DNA of 64,000 bases, from contig NZ_JANUCS010000007.1 in the NCBI RefSeq assembly GCF_024808815.1, positions 1-64,000 of the forward strand, written 5' to 3'. This document shows positions 9,793 to 19,071 of this stretch, piece by piece (positions within the stretch are counted from its first letter, which is position 1; each line of letters opens with the position of its first letter). A model generated the notes under the pieces. It searched no databases. It worked only from the letters and a program-made list of their open reading frames with translations, and was not told the origin of the DNA. The position numbers were made by a program, and so were the translations under genes. Source of the DNA: Methanosalsum natronophilum (GTDB lineage Archaea; Halobacteriota; Methanosarcinia; Methanosarcinales; Methanosarcinaceae).

Positions 9793-10242
9793 ATGATAAT
9801 TAGAACTGTAGAAGCAAACGATATCAAAGATGTTATTTCAGTTTCAACTGAAGTTTTTGCAAAATGGGATTCTGATTATTATGTATCATTTTATGAAGTG
9901 CCAGAAATTTTTTTTCTGGTAGCAATAGTAGATGAAACTCTTGTGGGTTATATAATAAGTATCCCGCTATCATCACATGAACATGTGATACATTCATTGG
10001 TTATTTCAAGGGATTTTCAAAATAAAGGATTTGGCACTATGTTGCTGAAATCACTATTCTCAAAATGCAAAACCTTTCACGTAAAATATCTAAGTCTTAA
10101 CGTAAATATCAAAAACAAACCAGCTTATAAACTATATTTAAAGCATGGCTTTGTTCCTTGTTGGATAGAGAAATGCTATTATTCAAAATATGAAGATGCA
10201 ATATATATGAAAAAAATGATAGGTTCCATATACTATTTTTGA
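9793..10242 (+). CDS. GNAT family N-acetyltransferase (RimI-like)
   Basis: This 149-residue single-domain GNAT protein has the acetyl-CoA motif A as VISRDFQNKGFGTMLLKSL (residues about 75-93), with the QxxGxG/A signature as QNKGFG. The following beta-strand LSLNVNIKNKPAYKLYLKHGF is typical of RimI-like N-terminal acetyltransferases. A protein N-terminus is the likely acceptor, but substrate specificity cannot be read. It sits 9 nt after arcS on the same strand and is probably co-transcribed, although no functional link is known. Confidence 0.8.
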   Translation: MIIRTVEANDIKDVISVSTEVFAKWDSDYYVSFYEVPEIFFLVAIVDETLVGYIISIPLSSHEHVIHSLVISRDFQNKGFGTMLLKSLFSKCKTFHVKYLSLNVNIKNKPAYKLYLKHGFVPCWIEKCYYSKYEDAIYMKKMIGSIYYF

Positions 10243-10274
10243 TATTGAATAGTAATTAATTTATTTCAAAATCT

Positions 10275-10559
10275 TTAATTGCTATGTACAATTTCATCTC
10301 CTGATTTAGAAGCAAGTTCTTGCATTCTAGAAGTTGTTTGATTAAAGTTTGAGGGTTCATCTTCAGTAATTATTGATGCAAGATGATTACCCAGTACAAA
10401 TATTGCATGCTTATGTTCAGCCTTACTGCGGTGAATATGCATAGGGCTTATTGAAAGAGATTGATATTCTTCAAACTCGTGTTCTATTCCCTGACTTTCA
10501 AAATATCTCTTAATCTGAGCCATTAATGTATGTAATTGAATTAGTTCATCTTTGTGCAT
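10275..10559 (-). CDS. UPF0058 family protein
   Basis: It is a small protein of 94 residues recognised as UPF0058 from MHKDELIQLH at the start and SISPMHIHRSKAEHKHAIF in the middle, the family's His-rich signature. The family is widespread in methanogens and has no established function. The frame also has an ATG four codons upstream (10571), but the internal ATG matches the usual family start. The C-terminal tail from about residue 70 is polar and probably flexible. It converges on the GNAT gene with 32 bp between stops. Confidence 0.8.
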   Translation of the reverse strand: MHKDELIQLHTLMAQIKRYFESQGIEHEFEEYQSLSISPMHIHRSKAEHKHAIFVLGNHLASIITEDEPSNFNQTTSRMQELASKSGDEIVHSN

Positions 10560-10744
10560 GATAATCAACATATCCTTTTTTTGTATTAGAATGACTGGAG
10601 ATTATTAGTTAGTAGAATACTTATTTAAATCAAATAAAACAATTATTGGCGGAAATTTCTTTCTGAGTTATCCTATATAACAATTTCTATTTATTCTTTA
10701 CTAATAATCATTATGTTCCCAGCAGTTGGAGTTAGCTCAGATGT

Positions 10745-12094
10745 TTAGTTAATCAGATTATTTGAGCTAATAACATTTACTGTAGCTGGAGTTTTTGCGA
10801 TATTCCCTACTTTAGCACCTACAAGGTTTTCAATTCCTTTGTCTGCGGCTATATCTAAAATTCTTTGCGTAATTACTCCATCAAATATTATACTCTTTAT
10901 ATTACCACTATGTTCTTTAAGTGTGTTCACCAAATCACGTACAGGCATTTCGATAATTATATCTTCTTTATCGTCAAGTAGCCTTGCAGTAAGAGTCCCT
11001 GAAAGATCCGATACGTGAGCATTAAAAGTATCGTTAAGTGCCAAAGCTTGGTTTTTAGATGAAGCTTCTGTAGGCTTCTGGTCTTTTTGTTGATTATCAA
11101 TTGCCTTTTTTGTTGCTGGCTTTATCGGAGCCTTTACAGGTTTTTTTACAGTTACTGCTTCTCTAGGGTTTCTTTTACTCACCTTTGCAGAAGAAAGTCT
11201 TTTTGTATCTGCTTGCTTTTTTTCTTTCCTTTTAGAACTATCTCCTGCATTTGAAGAATTGTCTCTTAAAGAATACATATCAACTGCTTGTTCAGTTGGT
11301 ACTTTTTGCCTTAGAGCTCTAACAATTTCTCTTTGAACTAAGTCTTCAACTGTTTTACCATCAGGAGCACGTGCAATATAGTCTATATCAGCTACCTGTA
11401 ATAGTTCTTTTACAATTAGTTCGCCACCCCTGTCTCCATCAGTAAATGCTGTAACTGTTTTTTTTCGAGTTAGTTCACTTATTTCAGGTGGAACATTTGT
11501 TCCACCGACACAAACAGCATTTTTTATACCATACCTCAACAGATTTAGCACGTCTGCTCTACCTTCTACAACAATAATGGCATCTGAGTCAACAACGTTT
11601 GGGCCACAAGGAATTTTGTTCTTCCCATAATATTGCATTTCTTCAATTCGAACCGATTCTCTAACCTCATCACTGATTTCTTGAGATTCAGGTAGATTCT
11701 CATCAAACATTGTAGTTAAAATCAGTTTTGCCCGGTCAACAATATGTTTCCTTTTAGTTGCACGAACATCTTCAATTTGAGTGATTTCTATTTTTGCATT
11801 ACATGGACCAACCCTGTCAATTGTTTCCATAGCTGCAGCAAGTATTGAGCTTTCTACTCGATCCAAACTGGATGGAATAAATATATTACCTTTAGTTTTT
11901 CCAGATTTTGAATTTACAACTACTTCAATTCGACCAATTCTACCAGTTTTTTGCAAATCTCTTAAATCTAAATCTGCTCCCAGTAGTCCTTCAGTCTGAC
12001 CAAAAATAGCGCCAACAATATCAGGTTTTTCTATGACACCATCGGCATTGATTTTCCCATGAATAATATATTTTGTAGTATCAGTATTTTGCAT
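10745..12094 (-). CDS. dnaG: archaeal DnaG-type primase / exosome subunit
   Basis: Archaeal DnaG is a Toprim protein associated with the RNA exosome and able to make short primers. The Toprim core is visible as [15 protein letters not shown] and [10 protein letters not shown] (acidic metal site) at residues about 170-240. A Lys/Ser/Ala-rich linker (about 285-355) separates it from the C-terminal domain, which binds the exosome in related proteins. The frame extends to an ATG at 12112, but the ATG at 12094 beginning [15 protein letters not shown] matches the Methanosarcina-type start. It is monocistronic, with a 0.6 kb gene-free stretch upstream. Confidence 0.93.
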   Translation of the reverse strand: MQNTDTTKYIIHGKINADGVIEKPDIVGAIFGQTEGLLGADLDLRDLQKTGRIGRIEVVVNSKSGKTKGNIFIPSSLDRVESSILAAAMETIDRVGPCNAKIEITQIEDVRATKRKHIVDRAKLILTTMFDENLPESQEISDEVRESVRIEEMQYYGKNKIPCGPNVVDSDAIIVVEGRADVLNLLRYGIKNAVCVGGTNVPPEISELTRKKTVTAFTDGDRGGELIVKELLQVADIDYIARAPDGKTVEDLVQREIVRALRQKVPTEQAVDMYSLRDNSSNAGDSSKRKEKKQADTKRLSSAKVSKRNPREAVTVKKPVKAPIKPATKKAIDNQQKDQKPTEASSKNQALALNDTFNAHVSDLSGTLTARLLDDKEDIIIEMPVRDLVNTLKEHSGNIKSIIFDGVITQRILDIAADKGIENLVGAKVGNIAKTPATVNVISSNNLIN

Positions 12095-12112
12095 CGGTGG
12101 TTCTCTCCACAT

Positions 12113-12722
12113 TAGTTTTAATTACCTAACTACAGAGAACTCACTGCAAATCAAAATTTATTTACATTTTTTAAGAACTTTTACCAGTAGTAATTCATTA
12201 GTGCACCTTCTTTATCTAATAGTCATCAGGTTTCCCCACAAATCACTAATCTTGCTCTTTTGGTGGAGTTTATATCGTTCTCATCTAAATCTAAATGTGT
12301 ATGTTATATCACCCTTTATCTAGATTTTGGGGTTATTGCTACTCAATTTACCCAATGATACAAGCTTATTATTTTATTATATCTACAACTATATAATATA
12401 ACCATTAGGTTCACATATTTTTGTATTAATTATGTCTAAATTATAAGTAACCTCAAGTTCTGTCGTTGTAAATTAATTATGTGATTATTTTGATTTTGCT
12501 GTGATTCTCAGTAGATAGGATTGTTATATCCATTATTATGAAGTAATCATTTAATTTATGATTACTAATTTACTAAGCTTATATTAGAAATAGTTATTTA
12601 ATAAACTTATGGTTTCTGTGAGTAAGTATAAGTCAAAAAGTCAAAGTTTGAATTGATTATATGGCCTCAAAATCACCATTTCAACCACATTTACTTAGGC
12701 ATTAGGTATTTCTTATTAAGTT
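12113..12722. other. 610-bp gene-free region
   Basis: No ORF of convincing length, tRNA or clear repeat was found here. The sequence is very AT-rich with several TATA-like stretches, for example around 12396-12402. It separates the 5' end of dnaG from the 3' end of kptA, which share orientation, so only a dnaG promoter is required at the left edge. Its length is unusual in this compact window. A small RNA cannot be excluded by eye. Confidence 0.5.
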
Positions 12723-13346
12723 TCATTCATTTGCCATGTAAATATACTTTGTTGGAACTTTTTCCATTAAAGCAATATCTTTATTTACACCCATTACTGT
12801 AATGCCATCATTTCTAGCTTTATTACAATCTATCCCTAAGATAATAGGATTTTCTGTGTGTATTTGAGCCACTTGATTCGCTTTATCATAAGATGTACTT
12901 AGATGAACATAAGTTTGCCTTATAGGAAATATTCCATTTTCAAAAACCATGTCAACTTCTTCTTGGCTCACTCCATAATATAGTGTTGATAAATTATTGT
13001 CTGAATAGTTTAAATCAACATTTACAGAATGGCCGTATCTTGCTCTTATTTTGTTCGAAATGATCTCATATCGCTGTTTTTCATCGGATTCAACTAATGA
13101 TATCAACGATTCTTTTTTTGCCCATTTATATCTTTTTTTTGTTGCATCTAAAAAACCATCAAAATCAACCCATCCTTCTTTATCCATTGAAAGGCCTACA
13201 TCATTTGGAAAATGTCGAAGTACACCCGATACAAATTTACCAATGCGTTGCTCTTTTTCACTATCTAGAACGAATTTTCCCTTATTTTTACAATATGGGC
13301 ACACTTCTCCTCTGAAGTAGCCATCATCTGAACATTTGCGAATCAT
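12723..13346 (-). CDS. kptA: RNA 2'-phosphotransferase, Tpt1/KptA family
   Basis: KptA transfers an internal RNA 2'-phosphate to NAD+, the last step of fungal tRNA splicing; its archaeal role is less clear. The 207-residue protein has an N-terminal zinc-ribbon-like extension (KCSDDGYF with CPYC) as in archaeal members. The family core follows: GKFVSGVLRHFP, KIRARYGHSV (the Arg-His catalytic segment) and YVHLSTSYDKA for NAD+ binding. The ATG at 13346 includes the cysteine extension, so no earlier start is needed. It stands alone on the minus strand. Confidence 0.9.
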   Translation of the reverse strand: MIRKCSDDGYFRGEVCPYCKNKGKFVLDSEKEQRIGKFVSGVLRHFPNDVGLSMDKEGWVDFDGFLDATKKRYKWAKKESLISLVESDEKQRYEIISNKIRARYGHSVNVDLNYSDNNLSTLYYGVSQEEVDMVFENGIFPIRQTYVHLSTSYDKANQVAQIHTENPIILGIDCNKARNDGITVMGVNKDIALMEKVPTKYIYMANE

Positions 13347-13537
13347 ACTATTCTTTACCCATATAAGTCTATATTAATATATTTTCTCCATTAGCCCAAC
13401 TCATCACAAAGTTTTAATCAAAAGAATATCACATAACACAACTTGATACATCTTCCTAACTAAAAAGAAAGTGATTTAAAAAAGATGGATTCAATACTTG
13501 AAATAATAAAAGACTAGTTTCAGATATTGGTGCAAAT

Positions 13538-14674
13538 ATGGAATATCAATCAGAATTAGATAGTATATATAAAAAAGTTAGTAATCTTTTAACTAAAGAT
13601 GAATTTATAGAACAAGTAACTGAAAAAGTTAACCAAATGAATGGTCTATGTGATGAAAAAACAGCTGCTATGCTTGTTGCAAACGACTTAGGTGTACATA
13701 GTGATGACCAAAATATTGTAAATATATCTGATATTTCATCTAATAACAGTAATGTAAATTTCATGGGAAAAGTCATCTCAGTATTTGATACTAAAGAATT
13801 TCAAAGAAATGACGGTACTAATGGTAAGGTTGGAAATATTATTATTAGTGATTCTACTGGTTCTATTAAGGTAACGCTTTGGGACGAAAAAGCTGATTTA
13901 ATTGATAACAACAGTATCAAAGTAGGCACATGTCTAGTGGGTAATGGATATCCAAAAGAAGGATATAGTGGACTGGAGGTTAATATTGGAAATAACAATA
14001 CAATAAAAGAGGCTTCTGAAGACATTGATATCAATATTAAACATCAGAAAATAAAGGAAATTAAAGATGGAGATAAAGATATTAATCTTGTTGGAAAAGT
14101 ATTAGATAGTTCAGATATCCGTGAATTCAAAAGAAAAGATGGATCTATTGGAAAAGTCTGTAATTTATTGATTGGCGATGATTCCGGTAAAATCCGTGTG
14201 ACTTTGTGGGATGAAAAAACTGATTTTTGCAAAGAAATTGATCTAGATAGTTCTTTGGAAATAATTAATGCCTATGCCCGTACCAATAATTTTACCAATG
14301 AGGTTGAAGTGCAAACTGGCTTTTATGGATTAATAAGGAAAGTGGACAAAGATATAGAGTTTAAAGAAAATTTCAACCTCATTGAAACAATAACTCCAAA
14401 TCAGGCATGTTCGATCAAAGGCCAGATTTCAGGTTTAGATGATATTAAAGAATTTACACGTAAGGATGGTACAGAAGATTTGGTTGCTAACATATATGTG
14501 TCTGATAGGAGTGGTAGAATCAGGCTTGTATTATGGGGAGACAATGCAAATAAAATCAATGAAATGGATATCGGTTCAAATATTGAAGTCATAGATGCAT
14601 ATGTAAAAGATGGATTGCGCGATGAAATAGAAGCTCATGTAGGCAATAGAAGTCAAATCTACATACTCAAGTAA
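13538..14674 (+). CDS. RPA-like single-stranded DNA-binding protein with three OB folds
   Basis: It is a 378-residue replication protein A homologue. After an N-terminal helical segment (about 1-60), three OB folds follow at about 70-160, 180-275 and 290-375. Each contains a VTLWDE or LVLWGD strand preceded by a conserved FxRxDG turn. The near-repetition of FKRKDGSIGKVCNLLIGDDSG-like segments points to internal duplication. No zinc finger is present, unlike some euryarchaeal RPA subunits. It would coat ssDNA in replication and repair. It is a single gene followed by the promoter of the CBS array. Confidence 0.9.
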   Translation: MEYQSELDSIYKKVSNLLTKDEFIEQVTEKVNQMNGLCDEKTAAMLVANDLGVHSDDQNIVNISDISSNNSNVNFMGKVISVFDTKEFQRNDGTNGKVGNIIISDSTGSIKVTLWDEKADLIDNNSIKVGTCLVGNGYPKEGYSGLEVNIGNNNTIKEASEDIDINIKHQKIKEIKDGDKDINLVGKVLDSSDIREFKRKDGSIGKVCNLLIGDDSGKIRVTLWDEKTDFCKEIDLDSSLEIINAYARTNNFTNEVEVQTGFYGLIRKVDKDIEFKENFNLIETITPNQACSIKGQISGLDDIKEFTRKDGTEDLVANIYVSDRSGRIRLVLWGDNANKINEMDIGSNIEVIDAYVKDGLRDEIEAHVGNRSQIYILK

Positions 14675-14717
14675 CAATTTGACAATCCAGTCTTTAACAT
14701 TATCATCAAAAAAAGAA

Positions 14718-14727
14718 GTTATATATA
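14718..14727 (+). promoter_or_regulatory. TATA box of the CBS-domain array
   Basis: TTATATATA lies about 95 nt before the ATG of the first CBS gene. Transcription about 25 nt downstream would start inside the perfect inverted repeat at 14736-14755. It is the only good TATA element found immediately before the seven-gene run to 21335. Confidence 0.5.
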
Positions 14728-14735
14728 GCATAAAA

Positions 14736-14755
14736 ACCCACATTTACATGTGGGT
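14736..14755. promoter_or_regulatory. palindromic operator or leader hairpin before the CBS array
   Basis: ACCCACAT and ATGTGGGT form a perfect 8-bp inverted repeat separated by TTAC. It lies where transcription from the TATA box at 14718 should begin. A DNA operator is one reading; a stable hairpin at the very 5' end of the mRNA is the other. GC-rich arms stand out in this AT-rich context. Confidence 0.55.
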
Positions 14756-14817
14756 ATGACTAACAAAAAAGAGTCAGTGCAGATATTTTGGTAAATATAA
14801 ATAAAGCAGGGATTTAC

Positions 14818-15435
14818 ATGCTTCTTGGAACTGATGATGACGATTTTAAAGAAGATAAAGGTTTTTCTATGAGAAACTTAGACAAAGGCGTTTCAGTCCA
14901 CTCAGTGATGTCTAAAAAAATATTTTCTCTAGACACTAATGAGAGCTCTCTAAAAGCTGCTAAAATTATGAACGAGCATAATATAGGAAGCATAATAGTA
15001 ACTAAAAACAGCAATGTTACGGGAATAATAACTGAAAGAGACCTTGTTAAAAAAGTTCTTGCATCTGAATTGAATCCTGGTGATGTTACAGTTGAAGAAA
15101 TGATGTCTTCTCCAATTATTTCAATAAGGCCATCTGCAAGCACTATAGAGGCTGCAAAGGTTATGTTGAAGTTTAATATTAGAAGACTTGCTGTAATGGA
15201 AAATAAAACATTAGTTGGTATAGTTACTGATAGAGATATAATAGCAATAGCGCCTGAATTAGACACTATTTTGAATAATTTAATTGAGATGAATCGTGAG
15301 ACTTCAATTGAAAAAGAAGCAGATATTTATACAGGAATATGTACAAATTGTGAATCATTTTCTAGGGATTTACAATACTTCAATGGAATGACTATCTGTG
15401 AAAGCTGTAGAGATAGTTTAGACTACTATGATTGA
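14818..15435 (+). CDS. two-CBS-domain protein with C-terminal zinc ribbon
   Basis: First of five consecutive CBS genes. It has two CBS modules (about residues 22-75 and 88-140), each ending in the typical GI(I/V)T-x-RD motif. A C-terminal CxxC...CxxC unit (CTNC and CESC, residues about 175-200) looks like a small zinc ribbon. CBS pairs commonly bind adenosine nucleotides; the zinc ribbon suggests contact with nucleic acid or protein. The frame begins at a TTG at 14788, but the ATG at 14818 has an AGGG about 8 nt upstream and is preferred. Its target is unknown. Confidence 0.85.
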   Translation: MLLGTDDDDFKEDKGFSMRNLDKGVSVHSVMSKKIFSLDTNESSLKAAKIMNEHNIGSIIVTKNSNVTGIITERDLVKKVLASELNPGDVTVEEMMSSPIISIRPSASTIEAAKVMLKFNIRRLAVMENKTLVGIVTDRDIIAIAPELDTILNNLIEMNRETSIEKEADIYTGICTNCESFSRDLQYFNGMTICESCRDSLDYYD

Positions 15436-15480
15436 GATCCCTCAATAACAATTTTTATGAACTTTAAAGGAGTGAGAACA

Positions 15481-16260
15481 GTGAACGTTGAGACTATAAT
15501 GTCAAAAAATCCTTTATGTGTAAATGATAATGAGTATATTACACATGCAAGGCAACTAATGAGAGATAATTTTTTAAGAGGGCTCCCCGTTGTGGATGAT
15601 TCTAATAGGGTATTAGGTATTATTACTGATCAAGACATATTAAATGTAAGAGCCAATAAGTCAAATGTTACGGTAAAAGGATATACTAGAGAATGTCCTA
15701 TAATTACACCAGAAATGGATATTCTTAAAGCTTCAAAATTATTACTTAAAGCCAAAGAGAACCGTGTCCCAGTCGTAACATCTTCTACAGAAAAAAAAAT
15801 ATCAGGAATATTAAGTGATGTTGATATCTTAAAAAATATTCCTGATTCTAAGATACCATCTAAATGTGTCTCTGAAATAATGACAACAGATGTTATGACT
15901 ATAAACCCTGAGGAAACTGTAGCTAAGCTTTGGGCTAACATGATTGATTGGAACTATACTGGAGTTCCCGTAGTAGACAATAAAGGAGAGGTCTATGGTA
16001 TTGTAACACGTAGGGATATTATCAAATCAGGCCATGCAAGAATTGGTGCAAGTGACACTCATGGTAAAAGCTCAGGTAACTCTCCAAAAGTAGAAAAAAT
16101 AATGTCTACACCTTTATACACAATAACTCCAGAAACTAAAATTGAACAGGCAATTGCTAAATTATTAGACAATAATATAGGAAGAATATGTGTATCAGAA
16201 AAAGATGAGCTTATAGGCATAGTCGATAGGTATGATCTTCTGTTAGCTTGTGTTAAATAA
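15481..16260 (+). CDS. four-CBS-domain protein (array gene 2)
   Basis: The 260-residue protein consists almost entirely of four CBS modules. Characteristic ends are GIITDQDIL, GILSDVDIL, GIVTRRDII and GIVDRYDLL. There is no catalytic or DNA-binding domain. The start is taken as GTG at 15481, which has AGGAG 8 nt upstream; an upstream in-frame ATG at 15457 would place the ribosome-binding site inside the gene. Four-CBS proteins form disc-like assemblies that bind AMP, ATP or SAM in known cases. The ligand here is unknown. Gene 3 follows after 44 bp. Confidence 0.85.
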   Translation: MNVETIMSKNPLCVNDNEYITHARQLMRDNFLRGLPVVDDSNRVLGIITDQDILNVRANKSNVTVKGYTRECPIITPEMDILKASKLLLKAKENRVPVVTSSTEKKISGILSDVDILKNIPDSKIPSKCVSEIMTTDVMTINPEETVAKLWANMIDWNYTGVPVVDNKGEVYGIVTRRDIIKSGHARIGASDTHGKSSGNSPKVEKIMSTPLYTITPETKIEQAIAKLLDNNIGRICVSEKDELIGIVDRYDLLLACVK

Positions 16261-16304
16261 AAATTGACTTTTAAGGAAATAATAATTACTTATGGTGATT
16301 CAGC

Positions 16305-17306
16305 TTGAGCATACATAACAAAAAGAAATCAGCAACGCAAATGAATATGAAAGTAAGAGAAAGACTAAATTCGCACACAAAAAACGTTCAAAAGAAAAAT
16401 CCCCATCTATTTAGTAGTGATGGTTTATTAGATGTGGGTCCAGTTGATTTTGACGCTAAGGAAGCAAAGCACCCAGGTGAAATTTTAACTCTTGCAACAG
16501 GCGATGTAGTTTCAATTCCACCTACTACTACAATTATGGGTTCTATAAAAACAATGACTTCAAAGGGATTTAGGAGAGTACCTGTTACAGATGCTGGAAC
16601 AAAAAGATTGGAAGGTATTGTGACTTCAACTGATATTATTGATTTTCTAGGAGGTGGTGAAAGAAATCGTCTAGTTCAAGAACATTACAAAGGAAATCTA
16701 CTCGCTGCAATAAATGCCGAAGTGCGTGAAATCATGCAGCATAATGTAGCCTGTGCTGATTTTAGCGCAGGCATAGATGAAGTTATAACGACAATGCTTG
16801 ATGATAAGACTGGTGGGGTACCTATAGTAAATAAAGATAGGCGTTTAATAGGCATTTGTACAGAAAAAGATTTTCTTAGATTCATTGCTGGGATTTTTAC
16901 CAATAAAACTGTTGGAGATTATATGAGTACTAATGTAACAACCATATCACCCGATGCAACTATAGTGGATGCCGCAAGAATCATGGTTAAACGAGGATTT
17001 AGAAGGCTCCCTATCGTTAGAGACGGTGTATTGCTTGGAATAGTTACTGCATCTAATATAGTACAGTTTATTGGAAATGGAGATGCATTTGAAAAATTGA
17101 TAACAGGAAACATAAATGAAGCATTCGATGAGCCCATAAGTGCACTAATTTCAAAGGATTTAGTTTGGACAAGTGCTGAAATGGATTTAGGTGATGCTGC
17201 AAATCTAATGATTGACAAAAATGTGGGTTCTTTGCCCATATTTGATGATGGGAAGCTATGTGGTATAATTACCGAAAGAGATTTTCTAAAAGCAATGATT
17301 GATTGA
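16305..17306 (+). CDS. four-CBS-domain protein with basic N-terminal extension (array gene 3)
   Basis: This is the longest array member, 333 residues. A Lys/Asn-rich N-terminal tail of about 60 residues precedes four CBS modules ending in GIVTSTDII, GICTEKDFL, GIVTASNIV and GIITERDFL. The start is TTG at 16305; GGTGAT at 16294-16299, complementary to the 16S 3' end, lies 5 nt upstream and supports it. The basic tail could contact nucleic acid or membrane. There is no recognisable enzymatic domain. Confidence 0.85.
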   Translation: MSIHNKKKSATQMNMKVRERLNSHTKNVQKKNPHLFSSDGLLDVGPVDFDAKEAKHPGEILTLATGDVVSIPPTTTIMGSIKTMTSKGFRRVPVTDAGTKRLEGIVTSTDIIDFLGGGERNRLVQEHYKGNLLAAINAEVREIMQHNVACADFSAGIDEVITTMLDDKTGGVPIVNKDRRLIGICTEKDFLRFIAGIFTNKTVGDYMSTNVTTISPDATIVDAARIMVKRGFRRLPIVRDGVLLGIVTASNIVQFIGNGDAFEKLITGNINEAFDEPISALISKDLVWTSAEMDLGDAANLMIDKNVGSLPIFDDGKLCGIITERDFLKAMID

Positions 17307-17353
17307 AAATTGAAGTTTTAGATATATAAAAATAAGGCTCAAGAGGAATTTGT

Positions 17354-18199
17354 ATGAAAGTTGAAAATATAATGAGTTCTCCAGTATATACTATATCTCC
17401 AGAAGATCCACTTTCACATGCTAGGAACTTAATGTTAAAACACAAAATTAGTACCCTCGTGGTTGTAAATGATAATGATGAAATGGTTGGAATAATTAGT
17501 AAATCGGATATGGGTACTAGATTATCACAAGCTGGACCAATATGGAGACGACGACCAATTGATAGAATTCCAGTAAATATGGTTATGCAAGAAAATCCAA
17601 TTACAATTTCACCTGATGTTGACATTAAACATGCAGTAGAAGTAATGCTTGATAATTCAATTAACAACCTTCCTGTAGTTAACAACAAGGTTGTTGGGAT
17701 TGTCACAAGAACAGATATCGTTCGTCATGTATCTAACTTAGACGTAAATGTCAAAGTTTCAACTGTAATGACAGAGGAAGCACATACGGTTCATCGTCAC
17801 CATACAATTAACCATATAGTAGATGTTATGCAAAAAAACAACATCAGTAGAGTTATTGTTATGAACAATACAGGTGATGCCGCAGGAATTATTTCTACAA
17901 GTAACCTAGCCTTTAATTCAATGACAGATAATGAAGGAAAACTTTCTACAAAAAATATTAAAATGGGGAGAAGGCCTGTAGCTGGTGGTGATAAGATATA
18001 TCGTTATGTGAAAGAAGTACCTTTAGTTGCAGAAGATATTATGACAGAGCCGCTAAACACAATAAATCTCGAAGCAAAGGTTGTTGATGCTGCCAGTATA
18101 ATGCTCAAAAACGATGTTACAGGATTACCTGTAGAAGATAATAAGGAAGTAATAGGGATATTGAGTAGAAGTGATATTATCAAAGTTTTACTTAATTAA
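17354..18199 (+). CDS. four-CBS-domain protein (array gene 4)
   Basis: The 281-residue protein has four CBS modules opening with VENIMSSPVYTISPEDPL and ending in GIISKSDMG, GIVTRTDIV, GIISTSNLA and GILSRSDII. A basic insertion (RRRPIDRIP) lies after the first module and a second basic linker (GRRPVAGGDK) before the fourth. GAGG lies about 8 nt before the ATG. The repeated arginine-rich linkers are shared only loosely with the other array members, so the copies are old duplicates. Function unknown. Confidence 0.85.
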   Translation: MKVENIMSSPVYTISPEDPLSHARNLMLKHKISTLVVVNDNDEMVGIISKSDMGTRLSQAGPIWRRRPIDRIPVNMVMQENPITISPDVDIKHAVEVMLDNSINNLPVVNNKVVGIVTRTDIVRHVSNLDVNVKVSTVMTEEAHTVHRHHTINHIVDVMQKNNISRVIVMNNTGDAAGIISTSNLAFNSMTDNEGKLSTKNIKMGRRPVAGGDKIYRYVKEVPLVAEDIMTEPLNTINLEAKVVDAASIMLKNDVTGLPVEDNKEVIGILSRSDIIKVLLN

Positions 18200-18258
18200 A
18201 GGCTTCAAATAGCCTTTGAGTTAGATTTAGATGAAATAATTAATATGGAGTGAAATTT

Positions 18259-19035
18259 ATGCAAGTTAAAGATATTGTGGTGGAGCCACCAACTATTGAT
18301 AAAGCAGATACTATATCCAACGCACTTGAAGTGATGGAAAAAAAGAAAGTGCGTCGCTTACTTGTAACTCATAATGATGAAATCATTGGCATTTTAACAA
18401 TGAGGAACTTAACTAAAGAATTAGGAACGCGTAAAAAATCTAGCATGCCTGCATCTTCCCTGCATGTAGCAACAGCAGTTAGTGATAATTTTGTAAAGGT
18501 ATTTCCTGAAACAGAATTAGATGATGCTGTAACTTTAATGACCAAAAAAAATGAAATTATAATAGTTGCAGACAAAGATGAGCTTCTTGGATGGATAACT
18601 CCTACTGAATTATTAAAGAGTTGTTATTTCAATGGATACGCAGGAGAGGTCATGGAGCCTAAACCAATACTTGCAGCACCCAGCGATAGAGTCGTCCATA
18701 TAAGAAGATTGATATTAGATCATAATATTGGAAGACTCCCAGTTGTAGAAAACGGTGAACTTGTCGGGATAGTTACAGAAAGGGATATCGCAAAAGCTAT
18801 GAAAGCATTCAGAGACCTAGTAGCTGGTAATCAGCAAGACTCTAGAATAAAAAATTTGATTGTAGAAGATATCATGTCATTAGGAGTTAAAACCGTTTAT
18901 ACAAATACCGAATTACAAGACGTTGTAAATACAATGATTGAAGAGAATATTGGAGGTTTACCTGTATTAAATCTTGAGGATGAGTTTGTTGGATTCATCA
19001 CTCGTAGAAACATTGTGAACACCTTAGTACAATAA
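18259..19035 (+). CDS. four-CBS-domain protein (array gene 5)
   Basis: The last array member has 258 residues and four CBS modules, with ends [27 protein letters not shown] and GFITRRNIV. The second is the most degraded. The frame is open from a GTG at 18250, but that codon lies within the Shine-Dalgarno GGAGTGA, so the ATG at 18259, 5 nt after it, is chosen. The RNA ligase gene begins 36 bp later with its own AAAGGAT site, consistent with one transcript. Ligand and partner unknown. Confidence 0.85.
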   Translation: MQVKDIVVEPPTIDKADTISNALEVMEKKKVRRLLVTHNDEIIGILTMRNLTKELGTRKKSSMPASSLHVATAVSDNFVKVFPETELDDAVTLMTKKNEIIIVADKDELLGWITPTELLKSCYFNGYAGEVMEPKPILAAPSDRVVHIRRLILDHNIGRLPVVENGELVGIVTERDIAKAMKAFRDLVAGNQQDSRIKNLIVEDIMSLGVKTVYTNTELQDVVNTMIEENIGGLPVLNLEDEFVGFITRRNIVNTLVQ

Positions 19036-19071
19036 TATCAACTGATTTTAGCCTAAAGGATTTTTTTATAT

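Noticed and set aside
10720-10745. tRNA D-arm-like sequence GTTAGCTCAG next to dnaG
   Set aside because: No acceptor stem, anticodon stem or T-arm can be built around it, and it runs straight into the dnaG coding end.
14814-15266. 150-codon minus-strand ORF opposite the first CBS gene; similar antisense frames across the CBS array
   Set aside because: Antisense reading of repeated CBS motifs; no family signature or ribosome-binding site.
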